DNA of 34,883 nt, from the NCBI RefSeq assembly GCF_004348315.1, contig NZ_SMKC01000043.1:1-34883 (forward strand), given 5' to 3'. Both the position numbers and the translations under genes were made by a program. The notes under the pieces are model-generated. The model did no database searches. It was not told the origin of the DNA and was given only the letters and a program-made list of their open reading frames with translations. How positions within the stretch are numbered: the first letter of the stretch is position 1; every line of letters begins with the position of its first letter. Shown here one piece after another: positions 16,109-23,198 of this stretch. This DNA is from Streptomyces sp. 8K308 (GTDB lineage Bacteria > Actinomycetota > Actinomycetes > Streptomycetales > Streptomycetaceae).

Positions 16109-16133
16109 ACCGGCCAACAATACTGTTGTCGGT
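16109..16133. promoter_or_regulatory. Imperfect dyad upstream of the two-component genes
   Basis: ACCGGCCAACA and TGTTGTCGGT form an imperfect inverted repeat around ATAC in the AT-richer promoter region. Size and symmetry resemble an operator of a TetR-type or butyrolactone-receptor-type repressor. No protein can be assigned from sequence. Confidence 0.3.
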
Positions 16134-16281
16134 CCCCAGTGCCGCCGGAAGGTCAAATTACAGTAATGCAACCCGAGATGACGTTGACCTTGAGTGTGCA
16201 AACGAGCCGGGTCGGGGGCAAAGGCACCATCACGGGCGCGCTATTCGTCGTGCCGGCACACGCCCGCTCACAACACGCGAA

Positions 16282-16312
16282 ACCGGCCGCCGCGGTGGCG
16301 GCGGCGGCCGGT
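16282..16312 (-). terminator. Terminator of the SnoaL-like/AfsA cassette
   Basis: A perfect 12-bp stem (ACCGGCCGCCGC / GCGGCGGCCGGT) with a 7-nt loop lies 17 bp downstream of the minus-strand stop codon at 16330. There is no U-tract. Confidence 0.75.
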
Positions 16313-16329
16313 GCGTCGCGGATGGACCG

Positions 16330-16773
16330 TCAACCGCGCTGTGGACCGCCGGTCGGGGGCATCTCCAGCTTTACGGCCCCGAGCTGGGCCAGCAGGAAGA
16401 GGTCCTGGCGGCAGGCCCAGTGCTCGACGACCTTGCCGGCCTCGACGCGGTAGATGTGGATGTGCTCGACGTCGACCTTGTTGCCGGTCGCCTCGACGCC
16501 GAGGAAGTTGCCGACGTGGGTGCCGGTGAACCGCAGCCGGAGCACCGCCTTGTCACCCTCGGCGAAGCTGTCGAGGTGCTCCCAGTTGGCGTCGGCGAAG
16601 ACGCTGTTCATCCAACGCGCCGTGCCCAGGTAGCCGGCCGGGCCGCCGGGGGTCCCGGGAGGGGCCTCGTAGTCGACGAACTCCGGGGCCACGAGACGGT
16701 GGGCGACCTCCTCGTCGAGGTCGTTGAAGATCTTCCCCATCTGGTGGGCGATCTCGAGCACGCTTTCCGACAT
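16330..16773 (-). CDS. SnoaL-like ester cyclase/polyketide cyclase family protein
   Basis: A 147-residue protein of the NTF2-like SnoaL group: VLEIAHQMGKIFNDLDEEVA..LVAPEFVDYEAP, then the GPAGY..ARWMNSVFADANWEH and GDKAVLRLRFTGTHVGNFLG segments, and EHIHIYRVEAGKVVEHWACRQDLFLLAQLG near the end. These small alpha+beta barrels catalyse aldol cyclisations, hydroxylations or isomerisations in polyketide pathways, but many have other or unknown roles. It is the last gene of the AfsA/HAD/SDR cassette, 60 bp after the SDR gene. Whether it acts on the signal molecule or on the polyketide cannot be told. Confidence 0.85.
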   Translation of the reverse strand: MSESVLEIAHQMGKIFNDLDEEVAHRLVAPEFVDYEAPPGTPGGPAGYLGTARWMNSVFADANWEHLDSFAEGDKAVLRLRFTGTHVGNFLGVEATGNKVDVEHIHIYRVEAGKVVEHWACRQDLFLLAQLGAVKLEMPPTGGPQRG

Positions 16774-16833
16774 GCCGTGGAACCTGCCTTCCCTGGATAG
16801 TTGTCAAACACGTCCCGGCCGGGCGGCCGGAAG

Positions 16834-17538
16834 TCAGTTGCCGAGGCCGAGGCCGCCGCCCACCGGCAGGATCGCGCCGGTGACGTACGAGGACTCCTCG
16901 CTGACGAGGAACCGCACCGCGTGCGCGACCTCCTCGGGGGTCCCCACCCGGTGCAGCGCGGTCTGGCTCAGCAGGTGCTCGCGCCGGACCGGGGTGACGT
17001 CCCTGGACATGTCGGTCTCGATCAGCCCAGGCGTCACCACGTTCACGGTGATCTTGCGGCGCCCCACCTCGCGGGCGAGCGAGCGCGCGAAGCCGATCAA
17101 CGCGGCCTTGGAGGCGGCGTAGTTGGTCTGTCCCGGCGCGCCGGTCAGGCCGCTGGTGGAGGACATGAACACCATCCGCCCCCAGCGGGCCTTGATCATG
17201 CCCGGCGCGACCTCGCGGGCGACGTTCACCGCGCCCATCAGGTTGGTCTCGATGACCGAGCGGAAGTTCTCGTCCGCCATCCCGACCAGCAGCTTGTCGT
17301 AGGTGATGCCGGCGTTGGAGACCAGCACCTGGATGGGGCCGTGCTGCACCCTGGCCTCGGCGACCGCCCGCCGCACCGACTCGCGGTCGGTGACGTCGCA
17401 GCGGACCCCGAACAGACCCTCGGGCGGGTCGCCGGTGCGGTGGGTGACGGCCACCTTGTCCCCCTGGTCGGCCAGCACCCTGGCGATGGCCAGGCCGATA
17501 CCCCGGTTGCCACCGGTGACGAGCACCGAACGGCTCAT
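16834..17538 (-). CDS. FabG-like SDR ketoreductase
   Basis: A 234-residue classical short-chain dehydrogenase. The NADP(H)-binding TGGNRGIG is at 8-15, SNAG at 74-77, and the catalytic Ser127-Tyr140-Lys144 triad sits in FMSSTSG..NYAASKAAL. The C-terminus (YVTGAILPVGGGLGL) is typical of 3-oxoacyl-ACP reductases. It starts 2 bp after the HAD gene with GGGGG upstream. Two readings are open: reduction of the keto group in butyrolactone signal synthesis (as with ScbB/BprA-type reductases), or ketoreduction for the type II polyketide. Gene order favours the first. Confidence 0.92.
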   Translation of the reverse strand: MSRSVLVTGGNRGIGLAIARVLADQGDKVAVTHRTGDPPEGLFGVRCDVTDRESVRRAVAEARVQHGPIQVLVSNAGITYDKLLVGMADENFRSVIETNLMGAVNVAREVAPGMIKARWGRMVFMSSTSGLTGAPGQTNYAASKAALIGFARSLAREVGRRKITVNVVTPGLIETDMSRDVTPVRREHLLSQTALHRVGTPEEVAHAVRFLVSEESSYVTGAILPVGGGLGLGN

Positions 17539-17540
17539 GG

Positions 17541-18287
17541 TCAGACCCCCTTCTCGACTGTCTCGGCGAGCCGGGCGACAGCCTCGGCCGTGTCGGTGAA
17601 GTGCAGCGCGCGCCAGCCGGCGGCCTCGGCACCGGCGCAGTTGTGCGCCAGGTCGTCGACGAGCAGGCACCGCTCGGGCGGCACCCCGGCCCGCTCGGCC
17701 GCCAGCGCGAACATCCCGGGCGACGGCTTGCGGTGCCCGACCTCGAAGGAGAGCAGCACGTCGTCGAAGAGCTCGGCCGGGTCGACCATCCGCCGCCAGT
17801 GGGCGTCCCAGGTCGGCACCATGTTGGAGAGCATCCCGACGAACGCGCCGCGTTCGCGGGCCGCGCGCAGCGCGTCGGCCCAGGCGTGGTTGGTCTCCCG
17901 CCCGTCGAACCAGATGTCGGCCAGGGTGGTCAGCCGCAGCGTGATCCCGTGGTCGGCGGCCAGCACCTCGCCGATCTCCGCCAGCCACTTCGCCTCGGTG
18001 ACCAGCGGGGTGTCGATCGGCAGCATCACGTCCTCGGTGCCGTAGCGGGCCGTGACCTTGCCGAGCGCCTCGTTCAGGATCTCGGGCCTGACTCCGACCC
18101 GGGCGCAGAACACGGCCATGGTGCGCGAGAGGGGCGGGGTGAGTACGCCGCCGAAGTCGGTCCACACCGCGATCCGCTCCGTGCCGAGCCGGTCCACGCC
18201 GTTCACGCCGCCGGCACCGCCGGCACCGCCGGCACCGCTGACACCGCTGACACCGCTGACACCGCTGACACCGCTGACACCGCTCAC
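17541..18287 (-). CDS. HAD-family phosphatase-like protein with repetitive N-terminus
   Basis: About 248 residues. After a low-complexity head built of SGV/SGA/GGA triplets (residues 2-31) comes a HAD core. Motif I is WTDFGGVLTP (Asp44; the second Asp of DxD is Gly, as in the YihX-like DLGN/DFGG subgroup), motif II is LSNMV, motif III is HRKPSPGMF and motif IV is LLVDDLAHN. The GTG start overlaps the AfsA-like stop (GTGA), but a later in-frame GTG near NGVDRLG would remove the repeats. HAD phosphatases accompany AfsA-like enzymes in butenolide/furan signal loci such as mmfP, so dephosphorylation of the AfsA product is likely. Confidence 0.85.
   Translation of the reverse strand: MSGVSGVSGVSGVSGVSGAGGAGGAGGVNGVDRLGTERIAVWTDFGGVLTPPLSRTMAVFCARVGVRPEILNEALGKVTARYGTEDVMLPIDTPLVTEAKWLAEIGEVLAADHGITLRLTTLADIWFDGRETNHAWADALRAARERGAFVGMLSNMVPTWDAHWRRMVDPAELFDDVLLSFEVGHRKPSPGMFALAAERAGVPPERCLLVDDLAHNCAGAEAAGWRALHFTDTAEAVARLAETVEKGV
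18204..18286. repeat. 9-bp tandem repeat array in the 5' end of the HAD gene
   Basis: About nine to ten consecutive 9-bp units (plus-strand ACACCGCTG, grading into GCACCGCCG) run through the first 30 codons of the HAD gene. Because the unit is 9 bp, copy-number change would keep the frame. The array encodes five SGV triplets, then SGA, GGA and GGV variants. Confidence 0.95.
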
Positions 18288-19273
18288 AGGAGGCTTCCCA
18301 TCGTCATCGTGACCGAGGCGATCTCGGCGCCGTTCTGGTGGAAGGTGATCGGAAGGGTGACGCGCCCCTCCTCGTCCGGCGGCCCCGGGCGGGGGGTCGA
18401 GAGCCGAACCGTGTCGTCCAGTTCCGCGAAGCGCGCGAAGCGCGCGACGATGCCGACGGTGTGGGTGGTGCGCGGCGCGCCGAGGCTCAGCAGGGCCAGC
18501 TGCCTGGCGCCCTCGACCAGGGTCATCGCCGGCAGGTGGTCGTAGACGTGGTCGAACAGCGACCGGTTGCGGAAGCTGGGCGTGAACTCCGCGCTGGTGC
18601 CGGCCTCGTCGACGACCTCGCCGGCCAGCACCACGTTCAGGGGATGCACCCGCCCGACGCGCTCCGGTGCCACCCGCCGCGGGTCGTCGCCGGGGCGCGC
18701 GTCCTCGTAGTCGGAGGTCAGCGGGGCCGGCGTGCCGCGCTGGGCGCGGCGCAGGGCGTCGTTCTCCCGGTGCCGCAGGAAGAGCACGTCCATCACATGC
18801 TCGCCGATCGGCTCGCCGCCCACCAGGTAGCGCTGGGCCACCCGGCCCTTGCGGTAGCGGCCGGCCTTGTTGGGCTCGCCGATGTACTCGGTGTCGATCA
18901 GCACGCTGCCCGGCCGTGGACCGATCACCAGCGCCTTCAGGTCGGCGAGGGCGAAGGTGAAGCGGTCCACGATCATCGTGGTGTCGTGGTCGAACCGCAT
19001 GTGGGCGTGGGTGCCGGCGATAGCCGCCTGGCGGCCGGCCTCGAGCAGCAGCAGCGCGTCGTGCGTCGCGGGCGACTGCAGGTGGTCGTTGTAGTAGGCG
19101 TGGACGAGGGGCAGTTGAACGGCCGTGCGCACCGTGCGCTCGGCCGTCGGTCTGACGTCGGTGACGAACACCTCGGAGACCGCGGCCTTGTGGACCAGCG
19201 TGCGGCCCAGGGTGCGTTCGTGGCGTGGCTCGGAGGAATCTGGGTCCGGTTCCGGGTCCCCATGCGTGGTCAT
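18284..19273 (-). CDS. AfsA-like autoregulator biosynthesis protein (double hotdog)
   Basis: A 329-residue AfsA-family protein with two A-factor hotdog repeats. The first contains LVHKAAVSEVFVTD, FNCPLVHAYYND-like sequence and HDALLLLEAGRQAAIAGTH; the second contains RVHPLNVVLAGEV, RNRSLFDHVYDHLPAMTLVEGARQLALL. AfsA condenses a beta-ketoacyl thioester with dihydroxyacetone phosphate, the first step to gamma-butyrolactone signals. The ATG at 19273 is preferred because GAGGGA lies about 7 nt upstream; an upstream extension to 19345 is Arg/Pro-rich and unlike the family. A HAD phosphatase and an SDR follow directly, matching the later steps of that pathway. A TetR gene lies upstream on the same strand. 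AfsA-like proteins making related butenolides or furans are equally possible. Confidence 0.93.
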   Translation of the reverse strand: MTTHGDPEPDPDSSEPRHERTLGRTLVHKAAVSEVFVTDVRPTAERTVRTAVQLPLVHAYYNDHLQSPATHDALLLLEAGRQAAIAGTHAHMRFDHDTTMIVDRFTFALADLKALVIGPRPGSVLIDTEYIGEPNKAGRYRKGRVAQRYLVGGEPIGEHVMDVLFLRHRENDALRRAQRGTPAPLTSDYEDARPGDDPRRVAPERVGRVHPLNVVLAGEVVDEAGTSAEFTPSFRNRSLFDHVYDHLPAMTLVEGARQLALLSLGAPRTTHTVGIVARFARFAELDDTVRLSTPRPGPPDEEGRVTLPITFHQNGAEIASVTMTMGSLL

Positions 19274-19295
19274 TACCCGTCCCTCGATTTCTCGG

Positions 19296-19322
19296 AATGG
19301 TCGCCTAGGAAATGGTCGCCTA
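19296..19322. promoter_or_regulatory. Direct repeat in the AfsA-like gene promoter, likely operator
   Basis: Two exact copies of AATGGTCGCCTA begin at 19296 and 19311, a 15-bp period, in the 102-bp spacer between the TetR stop and the AfsA-like start. A CCTAGG palindrome sits at their junction. The position suits a repressor site controlling signal synthesis, with the TetR protein encoded next door as the first candidate. Confidence 0.5.
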
Positions 19323-19375
19323 CGAGTCTCACGGAATGCCGTCAAGCAGAGATACAGCGGGCATAAAAGCCGTCG

Positions 19376-19960
19376 TCAATGGCTGTTTACGGCGGCCTTG
19401 GTAGTCGGGGCGTGCGACGTGTCGAGTGACTCGAAACCGGACCACACCCGGTGCGCTGCGGGAAATCCCATGGCCACCAGGGCATTGGTCAGCATGCCGT
19501 GCGCCATGAAGTACGTGGTTTCACCGCAGTCGGCTCTCAGCACGATGTGTGAGTCGTCCCACAACTCCAGCCACCGCTCCCGGATCGCCTCGCCGAGCCG
19601 CAGGTCACCGCCCGCTTCCGCGGTGGCGACCGAGATGTAGATCTGGAGTTGCATGAGCAGTTTCTCGGGGTCGGCGATGAGCCTCCGGTACGCCTCGGCC
19701 ATGGCCCGGTGGCGTTCTTCCGCCGGGGCCGAAGCGGCCGCTTCGAGCAATGTGGTGCGAATCTCGCTCAGGCAGCGGGTGACCGCCTCCAGAAAGAGCG
19801 CCTGTTTGGTGGGAAAGAGCCGGAACAGATAGGGCTGTGATACTCCGACACGCCTGGCTATCACGACGGTCGTGGTGCCGTGATATCCGCCCCTGGAGAA
19901 CTCGGTGATCGCCGCCCTGATGACGCATTCGCGTCTTTCTCTGGCGGTCATTCTCGGCAT
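19376..19960 (-). CDS. TetR/AcrR-family transcriptional regulator
   Basis: A 194-residue TetR-type repressor. The HTH is at about residues 10-55 (ECVIRAAITEFSRGGYHGTTTVVIARRVGVSQPYLFRLFPTK, quoted here only as the span of that domain's start and end), followed by an all-helical ligand-binding domain. The recognition segment is of the SQPYLFRLFPTK type rather than the TKGALYFHF type of ArpA-like butyrolactone receptors, so I do not call it a receptor. AAGGAGGAGG precedes the ATG at 19960. It lies 60 bp downstream of the beta-propeller gene and 102 bp upstream of the AfsA-like gene on the same strand; repeats in that spacer may be its operator. Confidence 0.93.
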   Translation of the reverse strand: MPRMTARERRECVIRAAITEFSRGGYHGTTTVVIARRVGVSQPYLFRLFPTKQALFLEAVTRCLSEIRTTLLEAAASAPAEERHRAMAEAYRRLIADPEKLLMQLQIYISVATAEAGGDLRLGEAIRERWLELWDDSHIVLRADCGETTYFMAHGMLTNALVAMGFPAAHRVWSGFESLDTSHAPTTKAAVNSH

Positions 19961-20020
19961 GCGGCCTCCTCCTTTGCCCCTCTTCCTTCGGCCGGTTCGC
20001 GGCCCCGGGCGGGCGCGGGG

Positions 20021-21082
20021 TCAGAACCCGGCGCGCCGGAGCCAGAAGGTGTCGGCGGTGCCGACGCCGCCCATCAGCACGTCGACCTGGCCGCTGACGG
20101 CGTAGGAACCGCTGGGGGTCTCGGCGATGGTGGTCGGCGAAGGGAAGGCCCAGGGGTCGGTGCGGTCGGTGACGTGGGCGGTGCGCCAACCGTCGCGCGA
20201 GGCGAGGACGGTGACGGCGGTGTCGCCGCGCGGCATGCCGAGTCCCGCGCCGAGCTCGTTCTGGACGGCGAGCAGCGTGCCGTCGGAGCGCAGCGTGATG
20301 CCGTCGACGCCGACCAGGGACTGCGGGACCTCGACCCGGGTCACCCGGGGCCGGCCGCGCAGGGTCACCCGGAACATCTCGCCGGTGTCGTAGCGGGTGG
20401 TGAGCAGATAGCCGTCCGGGTGCCAGGCGATGCCGTTGAGGCCGATGAACTCGGCGGCGAAGCGCTCGTCGGTCACCAGGTCGCTGACCCGGCCTCTGGT
20501 GTCGATCTGCTGGATGGTGGCGGAGACCGAGTCGCTGACGTAGATGGTGCCGGTGCGGGTGTCGTAGGCGAGGTCGTTGGCGAAGGTGTTCTCGCGGCCC
20601 TGCCCGGTGTCGACCCTCCGCAGCAGCTGGCCGGTGGTGAGGTCGATGATGGCGACGCCCGAGGTGGGCGGCTGCTCGACGGGCAGCATCCGCCTGACCC
20701 AGTAGTCGGTGTAGCTGACGATGATCCGGTTCCTGCGGGTGTCGACCTTGATGCCGAGGGTGGAGACCAGGCCGATGCTGGGGGTGAGCTCGGTCACCTG
20801 GCCGTCGGCGGTGACGACGGAGACGTTGCCCTGCCGGGACGAGGTGACCAGGAAGGCGTCCCGGGTCGGGTCCCAGGCCACGCCCTCGGGGTACAGCTCG
20901 GGCGAGACGGAGGTGATGGACTCGGGCAGCTCGTCGGCCGGGCAGTGGTGCCCGTGGCCGTGCCGGTCAGCGCCCTGGTGGCCGGCGGCGGTGGCCGGCA
21001 CCTGGACGGCGGTCAGCAGCAGCCCGGCGGCGCCGATGGCGAGCACGGCGCGGTGGGTGCGGCGGTTTCCGGGAGTGGTCAT
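20021..21082 (-). CDS. Secreted SMP-30/gluconolactonase-like beta-propeller protein
   Basis: A 353-residue protein with a Sec-type signal peptide (AVLAIGAAGLLLTAVQVPATAAG), then a His-rich mature N-terminus (HQGADRHGHGHHC) and a propeller with blades such as YPEGVAWDPTRDAFLVTS, TFANDLAYDTRTGTIYVSDS, LNGIAWHPDGYLLTTRYD and VDGITLRSDGTLLAVQN. These match the SMP-30/LRE superfamily. The ATG at 21082 follows GAGGAG about 9 nt upstream. It is the second exported propeller of the cluster, but uses Sec rather than Tat and is not a close copy of the one at 11283. It may be a lactonase, an esterase or a binding protein; the His-rich segment suggests metal binding. Confidence 0.87.
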   Translation of the reverse strand: MTTPGNRRTHRAVLAIGAAGLLLTAVQVPATAAGHQGADRHGHGHHCPADELPESITSVSPELYPEGVAWDPTRDAFLVTSSRQGNVSVVTADGQVTELTPSIGLVSTLGIKVDTRRNRIIVSYTDYWVRRMLPVEQPPTSGVAIIDLTTGQLLRRVDTGQGRENTFANDLAYDTRTGTIYVSDSVSATIQQIDTRGRVSDLVTDERFAAEFIGLNGIAWHPDGYLLTTRYDTGEMFRVTLRGRPRVTRVEVPQSLVGVDGITLRSDGTLLAVQNELGAGLGMPRGDTAVTVLASRDGWRTAHVTDRTDPWAFPSPTTIAETPSGSYAVSGQVDVLMGGVGTADTFWLRRAGF

Positions 21083-21215
21083 GGCGTGGAGCTCCTCTTG
21101 GCGAAGTCGTGGTGGCTCGCGCACCGCCGCCCGACGGGCTGGCAGGCTCGGGGAACCTGCGTCGGGTCCTCGGGGTGACACGCGTCGACTGGGGAGCGCC
21201 CGGTGGGGCCCACGC

Positions 21216-21246
21216 CCGGGGGGCGCCGCTGGCGGCGACCCCCCGG
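21216..21246 (-). terminator. Terminator of the 14-TM exporter gene
   Basis: A long GC-rich stem: CCGGGGGG pairs with CCCCCCGG and continues inward through CGCCGC/GCGGCG around a short loop. It lies 44 bp downstream of the minus-strand stop at 21290 and before the propeller gene start at 21082. Confidence 0.78.
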
Positions 21247-21289
21247 ACGCGCGGGGGCGGAATAGTGGTACCTGGGGACCGGCCGCGGC

Positions 21290-22762
21290 TCAGCGCGACT
21301 CGGTGACGGTGAGGCCCTGCTCCGGCAGGCCCCGCTCGGCCGCCGAGCCCTCCGCCGGCGGCCTGGCCTCGGCGGCCCCGCCGTGGCGGATGAAGAGGCC
21401 GAGGACGGCGCCCACCGCGACCACGGCGACGCCGAACCACAGGGCGGGCTCGAGGCCGGCGACGAAGGCCTCACCGGCCTCCTCGGGGCCCGCGATGGGG
21501 TGGCTGTCGAAGCCGTGGGTGAAGACGGTGGTGAGCACGGCGATGCCGAGGGCGCCGCCGAACTCGCGGACGGTGTTGTTCACGCCGGACGCCTTGTTGT
21601 GCTCGGTGTCGCGCACCGAGCCGATGACGGTGGCCGGGTTGGCCGCGAAGACCATGCCCATGCCGACGCCGGCCAGGATCATCGGGGCGATCATCGCGCC
21701 GTAGGCCAGGTCCGGTTCGGCGACGAGCGCGATCCAGGCGAGCGCCACGGCCTGGAGGCCCGAGCCGATCGCCTGCAGGATCCCGCCGCCGAACCGGTCC
21801 ACCAGCGCGCTCACGATGGGCACCGCCACCATGGGCGCCGCTGTCCAGGGGAGGGTCCGCAGGCCGGCCTCGAGCGGGCCGTAGCCCATGGGTCCCTGGA
21901 GGAACTGGGCGAGGAAGAAGATGGAGCCGAAGACGCCGAAGTACATGGTGAAGGCGACGGCGTTGCTGAGCATGAAGGCCGGGATCCGGTACATGCGCAG
22001 CGGGATCAGCGGCTCCCTGGCGCGCCGTTCGTAGACGATGTAGGCGGTCAGCAGCACCGCGGCGGCGACCAGCGCGACGACCGCGTTGGTCTCGCCCCAG
22101 CCGTGGTCGGCCGCCTGCACGATGCCCCAGACGGCGACGACGACGGCGCCGACGATCAGGATCAGGCTGGTGACGTTGAGGCTGCGATCGTCGCCCCGGC
22201 TCTCCCTGATGGCCCACATAGCGAGCGGGAAGGCGATCAGGCCGACCGGCACGTTGATCCAGAAGATCCAGCTCCAGTCGAGGCCCTCGGTCACCAGGCC
22301 GCCGGCCAGGGGGCCGACGGCGATGCCGATGCCGTTGACGGCACCCCAGACGCCGACCGCCATGTTGCGCTGCTCCCGGCTGACCGCGGCCACCGCAAGC
22401 GTCAGCGAGACCGGCAGGATGAGACCGGCGCCGGCGCCCTGGAGCACCCGGGCGGCGACCAGCCACCCCACGGAATCGGCCATCGCGCAGAAGGCGGAGG
22501 CGACCGTGAAGGAGCCGATGCCCCACAGGAAGACGCGACGCCGTCCGATGCGGTCGCCGAGCACGGCTCCGGCCAGCAGGGCGCCGGAGAACGGCAGCGT
22601 GTAGCCGTTGACCACCCACTGGAGCTCGGCCTGGGTGGTGTCGAAGTCCCCGGCGATGGTGGACAGGGCGGTGGTGACGACCAGGTTGTCCAGGGACCCC
22701 ATGAACATGGGGAGCGAGGCCGCAAGGAGTGCCCACAGCACCCCAGGGCTCTTGCTTGTCAT
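21290..22762 (-). CDS. 14-TM MFS drug exporter (DHA2/EmrB-QacA type)
   Basis: A 490-residue membrane protein. TM1 has MFMGSLDNLVVTTALSTIA (motif D1), the loop after TM2 has GDRIGRRRVFLWG (motif A), and TM5 has GAVNGIGIAVGPLAGG (motif C of drug antiporters). About 14 helices are visible, ending in a charged C-terminal tail. It should expel a hydrophobic drug, probably the cluster product, by proton antiport. GGGAGACAGGA precedes the ATG at 22762. The frame is open for a further 120 codons upstream, but this part is low-complexity and unlike an exporter, so it is read as leader. The upstream MerR gene and leader repeats suggest ligand-induced expression. Confidence 0.95.
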   Translation of the reverse strand: MTSKSPGVLWALLAASLPMFMGSLDNLVVTTALSTIAGDFDTTQAELQWVVNGYTLPFSGALLAGAVLGDRIGRRRVFLWGIGSFTVASAFCAMADSVGWLVAARVLQGAGAGLILPVSLTLAVAAVSREQRNMAVGVWGAVNGIGIAVGPLAGGLVTEGLDWSWIFWINVPVGLIAFPLAMWAIRESRGDDRSLNVTSLILIVGAVVVAVWGIVQAADHGWGETNAVVALVAAAVLLTAYIVYERRAREPLIPLRMYRIPAFMLSNAVAFTMYFGVFGSIFFLAQFLQGPMGYGPLEAGLRTLPWTAAPMVAVPIVSALVDRFGGGILQAIGSGLQAVALAWIALVAEPDLAYGAMIAPMILAGVGMGMVFAANPATVIGSVRDTEHNKASGVNNTVREFGGALGIAVLTTVFTHGFDSHPIAGPEEAGEAFVAGLEPALWFGVAVVAVGAVLGLFIRHGGAAEARPPAEGSAAERGLPEQGLTVTESR

Positions 22763-22783
22763 TCCTGTCTCCCGTTTCTTTCT

Positions 22784-22819
22784 CTGAGCTGGGGGACTTT
22801 TCTGAGCTAGGTGACTTTC
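22784..22819. repeat. 18-bp tandem duplicate just upstream of the exporter
   Basis: CTGAGCTGGGGGACTTTT (22784-22801) is followed directly by CTGAGCTAGGTGACTTTC (22802-22819), 15 of 18 bases identical. It lies about 20-60 nt before the exporter start codon. It could be a double operator or part of a leader structure. Confidence 0.75.
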
Positions 22820-23079
22820 CTGCGGAGGCCCTGAGGAAGAGAAACGACGGCGTCTCCTTCGCCCGGCGAAAATCGCGGAAACCGCGCACAGGAAGAATGT
22901 CAGGACGGCCAAGCGGCGTGCGTTTCCCGACGCTTGGTTGAGCTCCCCGCGCGACTCCGTCGAGGCGCGCACGGGCGTGCATGCCGGCGTCCGGATGACC
23001 CGCACACGGACCGGTGCCGTGGCGTCCGTCACCCTCAACGAGCTACACTCTACACTATCGATACCGCCACTATCACCTA

Positions 23080-23102
23080 CTTGGGCGGGACTCCCACCCA
23101 AG
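23080..23102. promoter_or_regulatory. Dyad in the exporter promoter region, candidate MerR site
   Basis: CTTGGGCGGGA and TCCCACCCAAG form a nearly perfect 23-bp inverted repeat around one central base. MerR proteins bind such dyads within promoters. It lies between the MerR gene end and the exporter, next to the AT-rich patch. Confidence 0.5.
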
Positions 23103-23132
23103 AACGCACCAAGAGTCTCCCGGCACACGAGA

Positions 23133-23173
23133 GCCCCTGACGGGCCCGTCGGACGTGACGGAGGGTCAGGGGC
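23133..23173 (-). terminator. Probable terminator of the MerR gene
   Basis: A perfect 9-bp inverted repeat GCCCCTGAC / GTCAGGGGC with a 23-nt loop that can pair further inside. It begins 26 bp after the MerR stop on the minus strand. Confidence 0.6.
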
Positions 23174-23198
23174 CGGGACGGCGGGAGCGCCCCGCGGC

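Larger units (their letters stand above)
15978..16329. other. 352-bp intergenic region upstream of the two-component genes
   Basis: No gene is supported here. The part from about 16015 to 16200 is markedly less GC-rich than its surroundings and should hold the promoter of the histidine kinase/response regulator operon on the minus strand. It contains an 11-bp palindrome TCAGAATCTGA at 16019-16029 and an imperfect dyad at 16109-16133. The right end holds the terminator of the SnoaL-like operon (16282-16312). Confidence 0.6.
22763..23198. other. 436-bp leader/intergenic region between MerR and exporter genes
   Basis: No gene is supported. It contains an 18-bp tandem pair at 22784-22819, CGCGG-AAA-CCGCG at 22874-22886, an AT-rich patch with TACACT repeats around 23044-23060, a 23-bp dyad at 23080-23102 and the MerR gene's terminator at 23133-23173. 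The exporter promoter is probably near 23040-23100, which would leave a leader of nearly 300 nt. Confidence 0.6.

Noticed and set aside
18204..18286. Possible CRISPR array
   Set aside because: Units are 9 bp with no spacers, lie inside a coding region in frame, and no cas genes are present.
19376..19960. TetR protein as an ArpA-type butyrolactone receptor
   Set aside because: Its HTH segment (SQPYLFRLFPTK) differs from the TKGALYFHF-type sequence of that family. Position beside the AfsA-like gene alone is not enough.
22763..23128. N-terminal extension of the exporter up to 23128
   Set aside because: The frame stays open, but the sequence is Arg/Ser-rich and unlike an MFS N-terminus, and a good ribosome binding site precedes the ATG at 22762.
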